Below, one piece after another: positions 20,760-32,239 of a DNA stretch of 64,000 nt. Numbering within the stretch: the first letter of the stretch is position 1; every line of letters begins with the position of its first letter. This DNA comes from Xiphydria camelus (taxonomy: Eukaryota > Arthropoda > Insecta > Hymenoptera > Xiphydriidae): assembly GCA_963678675.1 (NCBI GenBank), contig OY783198.1, forward strand, positions 6,887,001 to 6,951,000, in the 5' to 3' direction. Under the pieces are notes generated by a model, which did not search any database, was not told the origin of the DNA, and saw only the letters and a program-made list of their open reading frames with translations. A program made the position numbers and the translations under genes.

Positions 20760-22050
20760 TAGCAGTTGCCGATCCTGCTTAACCACAAAACCACAAAATC
20801 ATCTATGTTATATCTGCTATGTCGTAGATCCAAGTCCTCTCACCCAGTATAGCCAACGATGCGTTTGGATACCCCTCTTAATATCCACGAGTTGGTAACG
20901 TCGGGAATCAGCTGCGGGGTCGAATGGTCACCCGCTTGGTATTTCTAGGGTCGATAATTCCGCAGAAAGGGTCGTTGATAAAGCGAACTCGTTTAATTTG
21001 CATGAGACTGCAGAGCGGGAAGCTTTTAATGCAGCGCGGATGCACTTTACTATTATACGTCCTCATAGAGGTTGGCTTGTCTTGGCCACCATCGCCACCA
21101 TATCATTACTCGTTCCCGGGCAGCGTCGTTTCACCTGAACAGCTTCGCGTGTAGAATCCACCCGCGCAATCGCGACCTCCTAAGAGATCGGAACCCAAGA
21201 AATCGGAAGCGTCGACGCGCGTCGGATCTAGGCGTTGGGTAATTAACAATCCCGCAGCCGGCCGAGAGGATAAACCGAATTTAATTAATTGCATAACTGA
21301 GTGCGAAGCTTCTAATCGGAGTGTGGATACATATTGTTACACCCCCATCGAGTTCCGCGCTCGCGTCTGCCACCATCGCCAGCCTCGTACCGCGGCGCCT
21401 TCCAAGAATTAATTATGGCATTCCACGTTAGCTCGGGGAATTAATTACGTCCAGAAGTTGGACGTTGGCAAGGGGTTGTTAGAAATCGTCGTCCTCTCGT
21501 ACCGCGAGGGTGTGTAAGAGAAGAGAGGGGGTTGATGACTGGGTGTTTCGCTCTGCGCGTCGTCATCGTCTTGACGGATAGAGGACCGTGACGCCGGGGA
21601 CGTCGAGGCGTTTGTTTGTCGTTCGCTCGTTATTGTTGCTCGAAAAGTTCGCGTTTTGCGACTTTTCTCCGTCTCTCTCTCGCTCTTGCTCTCTCCCACT
21701 TTCGCCGGTATTCCGCGCGCGCCACCCGACGTTCTGGCCAGCGGTGAACTCTTCCCTTATTGGTCGAACTTAGTTTAGTTCAACGGTTCCACGGGGGTTG
21801 CTCGCTTTTGGGTTTGCTTAACGAGCGAACCGGGGTGACTGATGGTTAGTCCAGGGACAGGACGGCTAATACAGGCCGGCCGTATGCAACGCGACCGATA
21901 AGGGCGACGGTGCATGTTAATTACTCAGCGGGGGTGCTTAATCACTCCGGTTAAGTCGTTGCGCACCTGACGCAATCGATACGAAGTCCTCCTGAGGTGT
22001 TCGGTTGTTATGGCGTAGATTGATTCTTCGTTCGATCGGTTACGAGTGTA
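20760..22050. other. Unique sequence, no gene seen
   Basis: No exon recognised. TCTCTCTCGCTCTTGCTCTC stretch near 21670-21695. AATTAATTA words, potential homeodomain sites, recur around 21275-21290 and 21408-21445. Confidence 0.4.
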
Positions 22051-22103
22051 CACCGAGACAAATAATTTGGTTAAAATGACAAAATGCATTTGGTACGAGT
22101 TTA

Positions 22104-23370
22104 CCCAGGTGTGAAAAAGTTCTATATATTTTGTATCTAATCCATATGTGGTTTTGGTCATATATAGATTACATATGATTTTCATATTAATCATATGAGG
22201 ACTATATACAGTTCTTTAAATGTTTGTATATAATCCATATACAACCCTTATATATGGTTATGGTTAAATCATATATAATTCATATACAGGGTGTCCGTAA
22301 AGTATGGAAACGGTTGAATATCTCGAAAAGTACGCTTCAGAACGGGAAACGAAAAAATAAGTATCCGATATTTTTTTAAAAACTATCAAATGATACCAAG
22401 ATTGATCCCACACCCCAACCCCTGTAGGTGGGGCAGGGGGAAGCTTCAAAATCTTAAATAGGAACCCCCACTTTTGATTGCATATTCGCATTCTACATTA
22501 AAAACTACATAACTTTTATTTGAAACATTTTTTTCGATTCATGGCAGATGGCGCTATAATCGACGAAATTCAATTTTTTCGATTTTTGCAATTGAGAGTC
22601 GATTTATTCGATTCTGCAATACAATTGCGATAGAAATTTACATTTTTTATTCTCATACTTGATATTTTTGTTAAAAATTTAATTTAGTTTTGCAAATTTC
22701 AAGTGCAGATGCGTTCTGTACCTGGAATTCCCCGTGACGCACTAAGTTCCGTTAGAGGAAATAAGCTAATTTTACTGAAGGATAATCCCTTTCGGAATAC
22801 ATCGAGGTTCGAGGGTCCGGAAGGCCCAGCAATTAGCGGTACCTGTTTACGTGCACTCAGGTTAACGGATATCATTAAAACGGACTACTAGTGAAAGAAT
22901 AGCTACGATTCCCGGAATATACCGTCCGCCGGGGGAATTCCAGGTACAGAACGCATCTGCCCTTCAAATTTGCAAAACTAAATTAAATTTTTAACCAAAA
23001 TATCAAGTATGAGAATAAAAAGTATGAGTATTTCGTCGATTATAGCGCCATCTGCCACGAATCGAAAAAAATGTTTCAAATAAAAGTGATGCAGTTTTTA
23101 ATGTAGAATGCGAATATGCAATCAAAAAGTGGGGGTTCCTATTTAAGATTTTGAGGCTTCCCCCTGCCCCACTCACAGGGGTTGGGGTGTGGGATCTATC
23201 TTGGTATCATTTGATAGTTTTTAAAAAAATATCGGATACGTATTTTTTCGTTTCCCGTTCTGAAGCGTACTTTTCGAGATATTCAACCGTTTCCATACTT
23301 TACGGACACCCTGTATGACCAGAACCACATATGGATTATATAGAAAATATATAGAATCTTTCCGCTTGGG
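22104..23370. mobile_element. TATAT-family MITE, middle level of the nest
   Basis: CCCAGGTGTGAAAAAGTTCTATAT at the left (first bases CCCAGGTG) and TTCCGCTTGGG at the right, with the family blocks ATCCATATGTGGTTTTGGTC and inverse. Flanked by TA at 22102-22103 and 23371-23372. Interrupted at 22287-23313. Confidence 0.9.
22287..23313. mobile_element. 1.03-kb foldback element with CAGGGTGTCC ends, innermost of the nest
   Basis: Flanked by TA (22285-22286, 23314-23315). Arms of more than 300 bp are near-identical inverted copies, beginning CAGGGTGTCCGTAAAGTATG and including a GGGGTTGGGGTGTGGGAT block; the left arm carries about 80 bp absent from the right. Between the arms lies a unique core of about 200 bp (22733-22937). 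A 62-codon frame crosses the core but resembles nothing known. Confidence 0.9.
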
Positions 23371-23734
23371 TAGTTATTCTAACCAAAATACTAGTAAGTT
23401 GAACCAAATATTTAGTTATTCTGACCAGAAAATAGTCAGTCTAACAAGGCAGACGGGGGAGCCATATTTCACCAAACGGTTTGGTTATGGTCTCCAGGAT
23501 TTTGATTTGATTGACCAGGTTATTTTTCTCAGTGTAATTAAACGAAAGCCATAATGAGTTCTTTTCACGAACTGCGTTGTAAGGATTGCTATAAGAAAAT
23601 ACGAATGATAAAATATTTGATTTTGGAATACACGCATCAGCTATATAGGACGTGAAATATTTTTAAAATGTTAAGGAGTATAAAGTTTACGAGAATTTTT
23701 TTTCTTTCAGTCACTTGCATTATGTGGTAGAGAT

Positions 23735-23885
23735 TTAACTGTAAATCGTCGAGCCATATTAATGGCGCTATTCTGTATGAAACTGTAAGCTCTATAAGAT
23801 GCTACATTTTATAAAGTTACACAATTTTCTTACGTGAATTTATAGAATGTTGTACCTCATATAGCTTACAATAGGAAAGTTGCAT
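23735..23885. mobile_element. Hairpin repeat GGCGCTATTCTGT family, copy 1
   Basis: GGCGCTATTCTGTATGAAAC, TGTAAGCTCTATAAGATGCTA and an inverted partner TAGCTTACAATAGG. The same unit is at 61735-61866. Confidence 0.55.
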
Positions 23886-23914
23886 GGTTTTTGAAAGCAG
23901 ATTCGAAAAATTTA

Positions 23915-24125
23915 GACCTAATTCTTTACCCCGTATTTTTCCACTTTTCATTTTCGAAATGGAGCTACGTCATATCGCGCGCGTGCTGTAATTTTATTTC
24001 TCTCGTACTTGTTGCTCGGCATAAGTGTTTCTCTGATGACTCTTCGATGATGTCATAACTCATTGTCAGTAGAGAGAAACGCACTTACAACTTTGCGAAC
24101 AATTGTTTTTTTTGGACAGTTTCTT
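23915..24125 (-). repeat. Dispersed repeat with TGACGTCA-like motif, copy 1 (inverted)
   Basis: Reverse complement of units at 58320-58500 and 62610-62810: the shared order is GAGAAACGCACTTA, GATGTCATAACTCA (here degenerate), CTCGTACTTGTTGCTCGGCAT, ACGTCAT, then AAAATGAAAAGTGGAAAAATACG. No terminal repeats identified, so class unknown. Confidence 0.55.
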
Positions 24126-26281
24126 TTTCGTGTGATATTGAATATCTATACAGATTACAAATTAAATTAAAAAATATAAATATTCTTTTATGCAAGTACC
24201 GTATACCGTACAGAATATAGCGCCACAAAAACCAGTTCATATTAGATATATTTTACTTCAATTATTTCATCCCCTCTTCTTTCCCTCTCTTCTTTTTCGC
24301 CTCCTTCTCGGACTTCAAATATTTCCGTGACTCCTCCCTCCTTCCTTCGGTAAATGTGCAACGCAATATACGCAACGAATCAGTTGGGTACAGTTATTCA
24401 CTCGCTCTCAACTTCGACTTAATTCCCTTTCCATTATACCTTCCCCCTTTGCCTCCTCTCTCGCCAAGCAGAGAGGCCCCTTCCCTCGATGGCGGATTTA
24501 ATTAAAGATGGGATCTCCGTGGCGGCACGCCGCGTTTTTTACGTAAATAATTAATATTGTAATGGGCTGGAAAGAGCGAACTGTACTTCCCGCGTGAAGA
24601 GTGGGACGAGGAGGGCGCCAGGGACGCGGCGCGAGTAGAGAGCGAGATCGTAGCGACGAAGCGAAGGAGAGGAAGTGAGAAAGGGGAGAAATGGAGAGAG
24701 GGGTCAACAGGATATACCACTTGCGATGTCAAAGGTCAAGATATTAAAAGCGGGTCTAGCTTTTTATATTTCCAAGCAATCTTCTCAGGCTGTTTCACCT
24801 GGATTGTTGCTTAACGCGCGGACGGTAATATGCCCGCAACGTAATTAGTATCGATAATAATCACCATCGCGTAAGTGTTCTCAACTTTGAAGTTAACGCA
24901 CTAACGGGATATTTTGTTCTTAAAGTTTTCGTAGTTGGATGTAATTTAAAATTTGACTACTTCGTATACGCATTCTCAGACGGGAGATTTTATTTATTCA
25001 TCCAAAATGATTCATTTATTTGCGAAAATTGGTTATTCATTTATTTATTTTTATTTACGCGCATCACAAACGATACTTCGACTTCTTTTCCTCTTCAAGG
25101 GTGTTGTTTCCGAAATTCCACAAGTATACATGGGTCGCTCTCTCTCTCTCTTTGACTTTGTATTTGTGTATAACCCGTGATATATGGCATGGATAAAAAT
25201 ACCGGAATGAGGCGAGAAAGGCCTACCGATTGAATCAGCCTGTACGTTAGGAGCCGCTTATCGGGACCTATCTAAATGAACTTCATTACGTTTTACTGTT
25301 TCGTTATTACAGATATCATCTGAGTCGGTCGCTCAGCCTTGAGCCGAACCCCGCATCATACCGGTTTCCAAAATTTCCAACCGTCGCACCGCCGTGATCG
25401 TTGGTTGCGATGGTTATTTTGAAATTTTGTTTTCAAACTTTATTTTCCCATTTCTTATTCTTCTTGATATTTGTATCATAAAATCGATGCCCATTTTTAT
25501 ATTTTCTTTCTTCATTTTTTTTTCCATTTCTAATCACCCAATACCACACATTTTTTCCGATTTTTGGCATTTTTTCGAATTTCGAGGCTTCATTACTTTC
25601 CTCCTTCATGAAGGGATTTTCTCCAATCTTCTTCCCAAATACTCCTTCTCGTTTCTTGATATCCCCTCGTGATTAATTGTATCGTGTAATAACTGATAAG
25701 GATCGAAGCGATCTCCTTTTCTTTTTCCTGCCAATTTTTTTCCCCTTCCTTCCCACCAGTCACCTCCCTTCTCGTCATCGTCCGGTGGCGCAGTTTTTCC
25801 CCTTTCGAGTCGCTCGCGAAGTTCGCAGGAAACGACGACGGTGCGTGCACGAGAGCGGAAGTGCCGTCCATTCGCGAGGACACGCTTAATGCATTTTTTT
25901 TTCTCGCGCGAATTAAGACCTCGGACCGGAGTCTCATTGTGTTCGCCCCGCCGTGTCCGTATGTGTCGCCTCGGTCCGCAAGTCCTCTCGCCGCAAAGTT
26001 TTCGGTTCTAATGCGTCGTTAATGGAGTTCTGATTCTGTTTTTGCCGGTCTCACACTCCTCTCTTCGTCGACCCGCACTCCCGGACGTAACTTTTCTCTC
26101 GCGGATAGGAAAACTCCCGACGACGACGACTCGCCGGCTCGACGAAGTGGTTTTCCAGCGTGACGGTCGTTTCGCTGTAAATCTTCGGGATTCGACGAGC
26201 AGTTCTGCGGGACGCGAATAGAAGTGTCGCGGTGCGCCGCGAACCCTTTAAGTTTGTGATTTTTCTCAATTTTTGAAGGCA
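24126..26281. other. Unique sequence, no gene seen
   Basis: Pyrimidine-rich tracts (24265-24350, 25720-25770) and an AT-rich segment (25430-25560). The frame at 25394-25672 is Phe-rich and driven by T-rich composition. No exon recognised. Confidence 0.4.
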
Positions 26282-26395
26282 CCCAGGCGAAAAAGTTCTA
26301 TATATATTGTATATGTATATGTTCGTCCATATGTGGATTTGGTCATACATGAATTACTATATGGAGAGAAGAGTATATTAATTACTGTTATATAA

Positions 26396-27060
26396 TACTA
26401 GATGACAGATTCTTCGTCCGCGTGGATCTTGAAATAAATAGAAATAGAAATTTTCATGGTTTTAATTACAACAATAAAAAAATTCTCTTACAAATGTTCA
26501 TCCTCTATTTCACCTCCTTGAGGGATAAATTTCCAAAAGTCCTGAAACACGTCTTTCTTATTTTCTAACCGAAAGGCCAAATACCAATTTTCATTGATCA
26601 AACAACAAAAATGACGGAGTTTCGTACAAACTTACATCTTTTATTTTACCACCTTAGGGGAAGAATTTCGTAAAATCCTTTCACAGTGGGTGCTTACGTC
26701 ACAAAAGAAACCTACTGTCCAAATTTCATGTAATTGCAGTAAAACCTCGTTTATCGCAATTCTCACTTATTGCAAGGCAGAAGTCTCGTTTATTGCAACC
26801 CCTCCATCTCCCACCGCGCATGATAGTTGAAACCCTTCCGACTCTCACCGCGCACGGTGGCCAATCACGAGCGACCAGTGTGAAATCGCCTTGAGTCGAG
26901 AAGCGGGGTAGGGGCCCCTCTCGAGTTGCGATAAACGAGAGGCATACGATTCGAGTGGCTTGCAATAAACGAGGTTTTACTGTAACTTCAATGGTTTCGA
27001 CATGGCGTTGGGGTGAACCTATCACTCAGTTAGAACATGTTCTTTTATACGTATAGATAT
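26396..27060. mobile_element. Interspersed repeat, copy 1 (class uncertain)
   Basis: Starts near ACTAGATGACAGATTCTTCG and TCCGCGTGGATCTTGAAATA, ends near GTTCTTTTATACGTATAGAT. The same order of blocks, including TACAAACTTACATC, ACCACCTTAGGGGAAG and GTGGGTGCTTACGTC, occurs at 46186-46570. The layout resembles repeats spread widely in insect genomes, possibly retroposon 3' ends, but I cannot fix the class. Interrupted at 26737-26982. Confidence 0.65.
26737..26982. mobile_element. Tigger-like MITE, 246 bp, with an empty-site partner
   Basis: CAGTAAAACCTCGTTTATCG at the left and CAATAAACGAGGTTTTACTG at the right; ends typical of Tigger/pogo elements. Right flank TA (26983-26984), left TG, a likely decayed TA. 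The paralogous repeat at 46186-46570 lacks it at the same point (CATATAATAAGCTTCAACGG), giving a natural empty site. Confidence 0.85.
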
Positions 27061-27308
27061 ATATAGATATATTATTTCTGTATAAACCATATAAGGACCA
27101 TATTAAGATTTTTGAACGTTCATGTAATCCATATATATGTATAGTCCGTATATGATTAATACTGAAATCATGTATAATCTATATACAGTACACTCTCGAT
27201 TACTTCGCTACTCAATTATTTCGCCATCCCCTACTTTCCTGCCATCACACAGTAAGTGGAACCGAAGTTGAGACGACCCACTGCAGACGCATACTTCTAT
27301 GCTCAAAA

Positions 27309-27333
27309 TACGTGTGTGTGTGTGTGTGTGTGT
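27309..27333. repeat. (GT)n microsatellite
   Basis: About twelve GT units inside the pogo/Tigger-like element. Confidence 0.85.
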
Positions 27334-27421
27334 TAGCGTATTACCATTAATGATAATGTAGTGCACTGTCGATAATCGATACTAATCTTTGCTGTTGATA
27401 CCGATCGATATCTAACCTCTA

Positions 27422-27506
27422 ATTGGACCGTGTTATGCAATAACGGATTAAACGTTATTGCATAAAATGTCGCTTGATCCACTTTTGCATAACGCGGTCC
27501 AATTGT
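27422..27506. mobile_element. Miniature hairpin inside the pogo/Tigger-like element
   Basis: ATTGGACCGTGTTATGCAAT at the left answers TTGCATAACGCGGTCCAAT at the right, with a second internal pair ATGCAATAACG/CGTTATTGCAT. About 85 bp; could be a solo MITE or an internal hairpin of its host. Confidence 0.55.
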
Positions 27507-27607
27507 TTCTGTCACCTTCGGCCTCATTGTCATTAACTGTTCATATCAAATTCGTACGTACGAAATAAATAAGCAAAAAGGTAGTGAAATAAGCGTGAAG
27601 AAGTGAA

Positions 27608-27850
27608 TTGTTGCTTAGTGACAAACTAACAATCCTGGACGAAATAAAGGCAGGAGCATCCGAACGTACGACTGCAAAACAGTACGGTATCCACAGAAGA
27701 GCGTTATTTCATGTGAAGAAAAATGCAAAGAAGTTGAAAAGCTTCGCTGAAACATTGAATCCCATTATGAATAAAAGGAAGACTGCAAAACTACCTAAGC
27801 TTTATAGGTTGACCTTCTTTACCGGTATGGTATTTCTTCTCTCACACTAA
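27608..27850 (+). pseudogene. Truncated pogo/Tigger-type transposase N-terminus
   Basis: Frame of 80 codons without a clear ATG. LLSDKLTILDEIKAGASER followed by AKQYGIHRRALFHVKKN fits the CENP-B-N/Psq-type helix-turn-helix found at the start of Tigger, pogo and Jerky-like transposases. The frame then loses similarity and stops at 27848. The DDE domain is absent. It lies between the CAGTACACTC terminal repeats, supporting the assignment. Confidence 0.75.
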
Positions 27851-28050
27851 CGCAATTCCGAGCTTGTGCACCAACACCATGTAACGTGAAATGTACGTGT
27901 ACCCCTACCATTCACTAGCCACACCTCCAAACGCTTTTTCAATTATTTCGCCAGTCCTCCCGTGGGTGGCGAAATAATCGAGAGTGTGCTGTATGATCAA
28001 ATCCACATATGGATCACATGCAAAATGTATAAACCTTTTCCGCGCCTGGG

Positions 28051-29473
28051 CGTCATCTCTAGTTTTAGAAGGTTTGCATGAGAAATATATTACATTTTTA
28101 TTTCGGTGATCCATTTGATGGTAATCGATTCTATTAATATCGGTCTAATTTTTGAGTATCCTTATATCTTACATCTTTATAGTTTCTGCCAATTTGAAAG
28201 ATCTATTTTATCCGTGTCGCGCTGCAAGTCGAGCTTATTAGGTGTACTTTATAAGCAATACTGCGACACCTTACACCTTTCGCGTATAAAGTATCTCGCA
28301 GCGGTCAGCTGTGGACGTTAAACGACGTCCATAAATAAAGCGACTACATAATCGTATGTTTTTATTGTAGATTCATTTTGTCTCACGGATAATTACTCCC
28401 TCCTTTCTTAATGACTACGTAATACACGATACGAAGTGGTGCCTAATTAATTCTTCCCCTGTATAATTCCTTATTAGGTATATTTCTAATTTTGTCTCAG
28501 ATACGTACTATTGGTTATACACATTTTAACTCTATTAAAACATTTTGATTTTAATAACAGTACGGTGTTTGCAATGTACAACGGTACTCAGTACTATGTC
28601 GCTCCTGAGGACAACTTCCGCTATGTCGAATATCACTAATTATTCTATTTATTGAGTACTTTGTACAAAATTCTTTTTTCCGTGTATCCCGGTAAAAAAT
28701 CTTTCCCCACTCCCACAATCACAAAACAAACATCTCTCGTTGTTACGCTTACCTCCGCACTTTTTCTCCTCACCCGCTACCGCCCCTTCAAACACAGCCA
28801 TCTTGAAAACATCCAAGCTAGAGGAAATAGCGCGGCTACTGCTTCCCCGAGGCAGCCTCTTTTCGCGTAAAAATCTTTACACGCTATTTAGTAGTTGGTG
28901 TGTGCCCGTCGTGTAAAAGGAAGCAACAAGCTGCGAGCAAGTCGTTTCCTCGTTAACTTTAATCCGCAGTTAATTTAACTTAACGTCGCTGTAATGCCAT
29001 GATATACCGTGCAGCTCCAGCGTCCTCTACTTATGTGGACGTGCCTCCGCTCTCTCCCGCACGTTTCCTATAATACGTGCACGCGTGTATGTACGCGCTA
29101 CTCGTACCTACACGAGGACGTCTTCCTCCACGTACGCGCCTCGGCGTTCCTCCAACTTTTAATCGAGGTTTAAGCGGCTGGTCTTGCTCGGGGAATCACT
29201 TATCGAATGAAATCGCACGGTGCTTAGCGAAATGTGAAAAAAGATATTCCCTGACTTTTTTCCAGGTTTTTCAATCTGAAATAGCCAAATTTTCCTGATC
29301 GCTATGAGTATAAAGTGTTACGCATCAGTCATTTTTTGTCGAATGAACAAATTAACTAATATTCATAGAACCGGTTATGACAACTGAGAAATAAACATTA
29401 AAATAATTTAATTTTGTCAAATTATATTACTATTTAATAGCTTTTTTTTAGAACAAGAAAGACCTTACATGCA
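28051..29473. other. Unique sequence, no gene seen
   Basis: No exon or mobile element recognised. Short frames only. Confidence 0.4.
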
Positions 29474-29475
29474 TA

Positions 29476-29695
29476 TACTGAGAAAAAAAGCGCTTGATCG
29501 AAAGAAACGTGCTTTCGAGTAGTAGAGCACATTTATTCGATCTGTATGAATATCAATTTGATATAAATACTATTCAATTAAATCATAATATTTATATTCG
29601 TCCAATCGATATTCATTCCAATCGAATAAATGTGCTCTTAGGACTATTCAAAAATATTATACATTTATTTCGATCAAGCAACATTTTTCTCAGTG
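29476..29695. mobile_element. Family C MITE
   Basis: Begins TACTGAGAAAAAAAGCGCTT (C to T at the first base) and ends TTTTTCTCAGTG; TA at 29474-29475 and 29696-29697. Interior arms GATCGAAAGAAACGTGC and TTTATTTCGATC, and GAGCACATTTATTCGAT with its complement. Same layout as 49412-49632. Confidence 0.85.
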
Positions 29696-29787
29696 TACAT
29701 ATACATATATGGAAGATTTTTTTGGACATCTATATAAGTTCTTAAAAATTTTAACAGACTAAAAGTTAAGCTATTTGTGAGATTTAA

Positions 29788-30203
29788 CCCTTTTAGTGCC
29801 GGACGACGATATATCGTCGTTCGCTCAGGACCGATATTGGTTATTTTATTAAAAATGATTGAAAATGTAATACTTATACTTCATACTACGTGATCTACAT
29901 AAAACTATGATCAAACGATGATTATTGTTGTGTGCAAATATTATTTGTAGAAGAGGAACTTGTTTATATGTTTTTCATCATGTTTAATATTTATGTTATT
30001 CGTATGATTTTCAATATATATTGAAATACAATTGACACATTACATTATTCTCTCTTTTTTCTGTAATACGCTGCATTTTGAATTTTTAAAATATCATTCT
30101 TAGTTTGGTTTTTATGAGCTTTTTCCTAAACTTAGTAAATTCGTCAAATTCGTCCGATTATCTTCGTATAAATACACGGTTTTCGCTCGGCACATTAAAA
30201 GGG
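29788..30203. mobile_element. piggyBac-type MITE at TTAA, 416 bp
   Basis: CCCTTTTAGTGCCGGACGAC at the left; the right end, read inward, is CCCTTTTAATGTGCCGAGCG. TTAA flanks both sides (29784-29787, 30204-30207). An 18-bp perfect palindrome ACGACGATATATCGTCGT lies at 29803-29820, just inside the left terminus. TTAA plus CCC ends are diagnostic of piggyBac; no transposase. Confidence 0.9.
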
Positions 30204-30207
30204 TTAA

Positions 30208-31291
30208 ATATCCTCGAAAAATTCCCGAAAATTCTTTATTTTCCCTAAATTATCTTTGACCCACATAATTCCCTGACCGCTAAACACCGTGAATCATTAC
30301 TGCGGTGATTCACGTATCGATTTTTAAATTTATTGCTTAACAATGGTATATAACCCTACGAATTCTTTCTTCGAGGTTTTTTTTAGAAAGTGGAAAGAGC
30401 GAGAAGCCTTTTTTCCTCTCCACTTTCTTTTGAAAAATATTTGGTAGAGATATCCAGTCAAAGGGGCGTGCTTTTTTAGACAAATTTTCGAGGCAATTCC
30501 CGCACAGGTCCGCCTTTTGGCTCGCATCGGACACCTCGATAGGGAGAAACGAGTCGGGCGGGACTCTAATTTTCGGGAATAACGAGACTTTAATCGTCGA
30601 CGATCGTCGATTATCCGAACGCAGAGTGGGGTTTTTCCAGCGCGAGCGAAACTGACGATTAAAAATACATCAGCGCATAGTGAACGACTGCACGACGCGT
30701 GCGAACGAATGAAGCGGCCGGGCCTAACGAACGGGGATTCTTAGGATACTTGCTCACTTAGTTTACGAAGCTACTAAACGCGCGGCACGATCGGCATCCG
30801 CTCGGTGCTCTTTGGGTGCGAGTCTTCTAGGCGAAGCTGGATGATCGCTCGAAAATGAATTGCGTTAATAAGGTCCGCAAATAGACCGACACTGCGCGGT
30901 ATAAATAAGTGACAGGAAGGAAGTTAGCAGAGAATCACACAGCCTAGTGGAATTTCTATAAAAAGACTTTCGCCGAAGGCGAGTTTGACTTAGTGTCTTT
31001 CGTGGAACGCGCGTTTCAGTAATTTTCCGACGCGGACTTTGTGGGGTTTCCGAGTTTAAATGGGATTCGTATCGAAATTTGTCGATTTTGTAGAGTCGCC
31101 AGGGTGTTGCTCGTTTCATGCGATGTGCACAATGTGGAAAAATTTATTGAGAAAACTAATTCCGTTGGAATTTAAGTAGAGAATGCGCTTCGAATATCTT
31201 TAATTCTGTTTTAAATTAAATATCTGAAACGTTACCTTAGTGAGAATTTTTTCTCTCCATTTAACGGAATACTTCGAGTGACTTTTCTTTA
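30208..31291. other. Unique sequence, no gene seen
   Basis: No exon or mobile element recognised. A 13-bp GTGATTCAC palindrome-like pair occurs near 30289-30312. Confidence 0.4.
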
Positions 31292-32236
31292 CACGGAGAA
31301 AAAGGATTAGTAATTTTTACAGTGTATGCAAGTAAAGAGACTCCTTGAGATGAAATGTTGAATTTTTTAATAGACACAGCTTACTTTATACACTTCGTAA
31401 CAGCATAGACATCAGTTTACCCGACACATGTCAAGGGGCGTCTTTCAATTCTGAGGATTATGAAAATTGCTCATGGGAATTTTTCAGGTGACAGTTAATC
31501 AGGGTACACCGATTCATGAGATGAAAATCTCTCAATCAGTATTCAATTCTCATTTGTTAACATTTAATGTCATCCAGGAAACCTCGAACTCTCAAGAGCA
31601 ACCACGTCTGCTGAATTAGTGTGCCTTGAATATAACTGAATACTTCCTGAAAGTCAAAAAATTGAAAATACGCCATAATAAGGAGAATAGATACGACGCT
31701 GTAATGCATTGTATTGGATTCAGCGGAATAATTTACGGGTCGCTACCGTGTTCAAATTTGTTGTAAGTACCTACACGATAAGTCTAATATTGCTCGAATT
31801 ATTGGTGCTTGTCTGGTCTAACTGAAATCGCGTGAGCCGTTGTGCTTATCGCTTGCGATATCCTAAATTGAATAATGAATTTTTAGACTGTTAAATGAAA
31901 AAAAACCATATGGTAGCAGCGCGTAAATAATTAAACAGGACTGATTAAAATTTATTTTAGTGAATTGAAGTACCTACGCAAAGACGAAGATATTACGAGC
32001 CTATTAATTCGAGTAAATTTGGTCAACATCCAAAAAAGCTAAAATACGCACCTTTTAACGGGAGATGGTACATTTTATCGAATAAACTGATGTTTATACC
32101 ATTACGAGAACTGTAAAAAGTACGCTGTGTCCTATTAAAAACTTCAATTTTTCACCTCGAGAAGCTCTATTACTGCGAGAAATAAACATTTATATGGGTT
32201 TTCCCATGATTTTTTACTAATCCTTCTTAGCCGCGT
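31292..32236. mobile_element. Family D MITE, expanded copy
   Basis: Left arm CACGGAGAAAAAGGATTAGT, TAATAGACACAGCTTACTTT; right arm AAAGTACGCTGTGTCCTATTA and TTTTTTACTAATCCTTCTTA. The compact copy at 54561-54878 shows the same arms close together, so about 590 bp (31455-32045) may be a later insertion. The expected right terminus CTCCGTG is displaced, probably by the element at 32240. Confidence 0.65.
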
Positions 32237-32239
32237 ATA

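Larger units (their letters stand above)
22051..23534. mobile_element. Family A MITE, outermost of a three-level nest
   Basis: Starts CACCGAGACAAATAATTTGG after TA (22049-22050) and ends TTATTTTTCTCAGTG before TA (23535-23536). The interior is split by 22104-23370; joining the two sides gives GAGTTTAGTTATTC, the exact sequence seen in other family A copies. Confidence 0.9.
27186..27991 (+). mobile_element. pogo/Tigger-like element with partial transposase
   Basis: Terminal inverted repeats CAGTACACTCTCGATTACTT and CAGCACACTCTCGATTATTT (inward), about 23 bp, flanked by TA (27184-27185, 27992-27993). It holds the N-terminal HTH coding region at 27608-27850 but no DDE core. A second small hairpin lies inside at 27422-27506. 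Confidence 0.85.
26282..28050. mobile_element. TATAT-family MITE hosting several later insertions
   Basis: Left CCCAGGCGAAAAAGTTCTAT, right CCGCGCCTGGG, with AATCCACATATGGATCACATG near the right end. Between them lie a retroposon-like repeat (26396-27060, itself split) and a pogo/Tigger-like element (27186-27991). Flanks are CA and CG rather than TA, so the duplication is lost or was never TA. Confidence 0.75.

Noticed and set aside
22703..22891. A 62-codon frame in the core of the CAGGGTGTCC foldback
   Set aside because: Too short and without motif to call a gene; kept only as a question about the core.
25394..25672. A Phe/Ile-rich 92-codon frame resembling a membrane protein
   Set aside because: Result of a T-rich stretch; no start context or domain, and hydrophobicity is expected from TTT/ATT codons.
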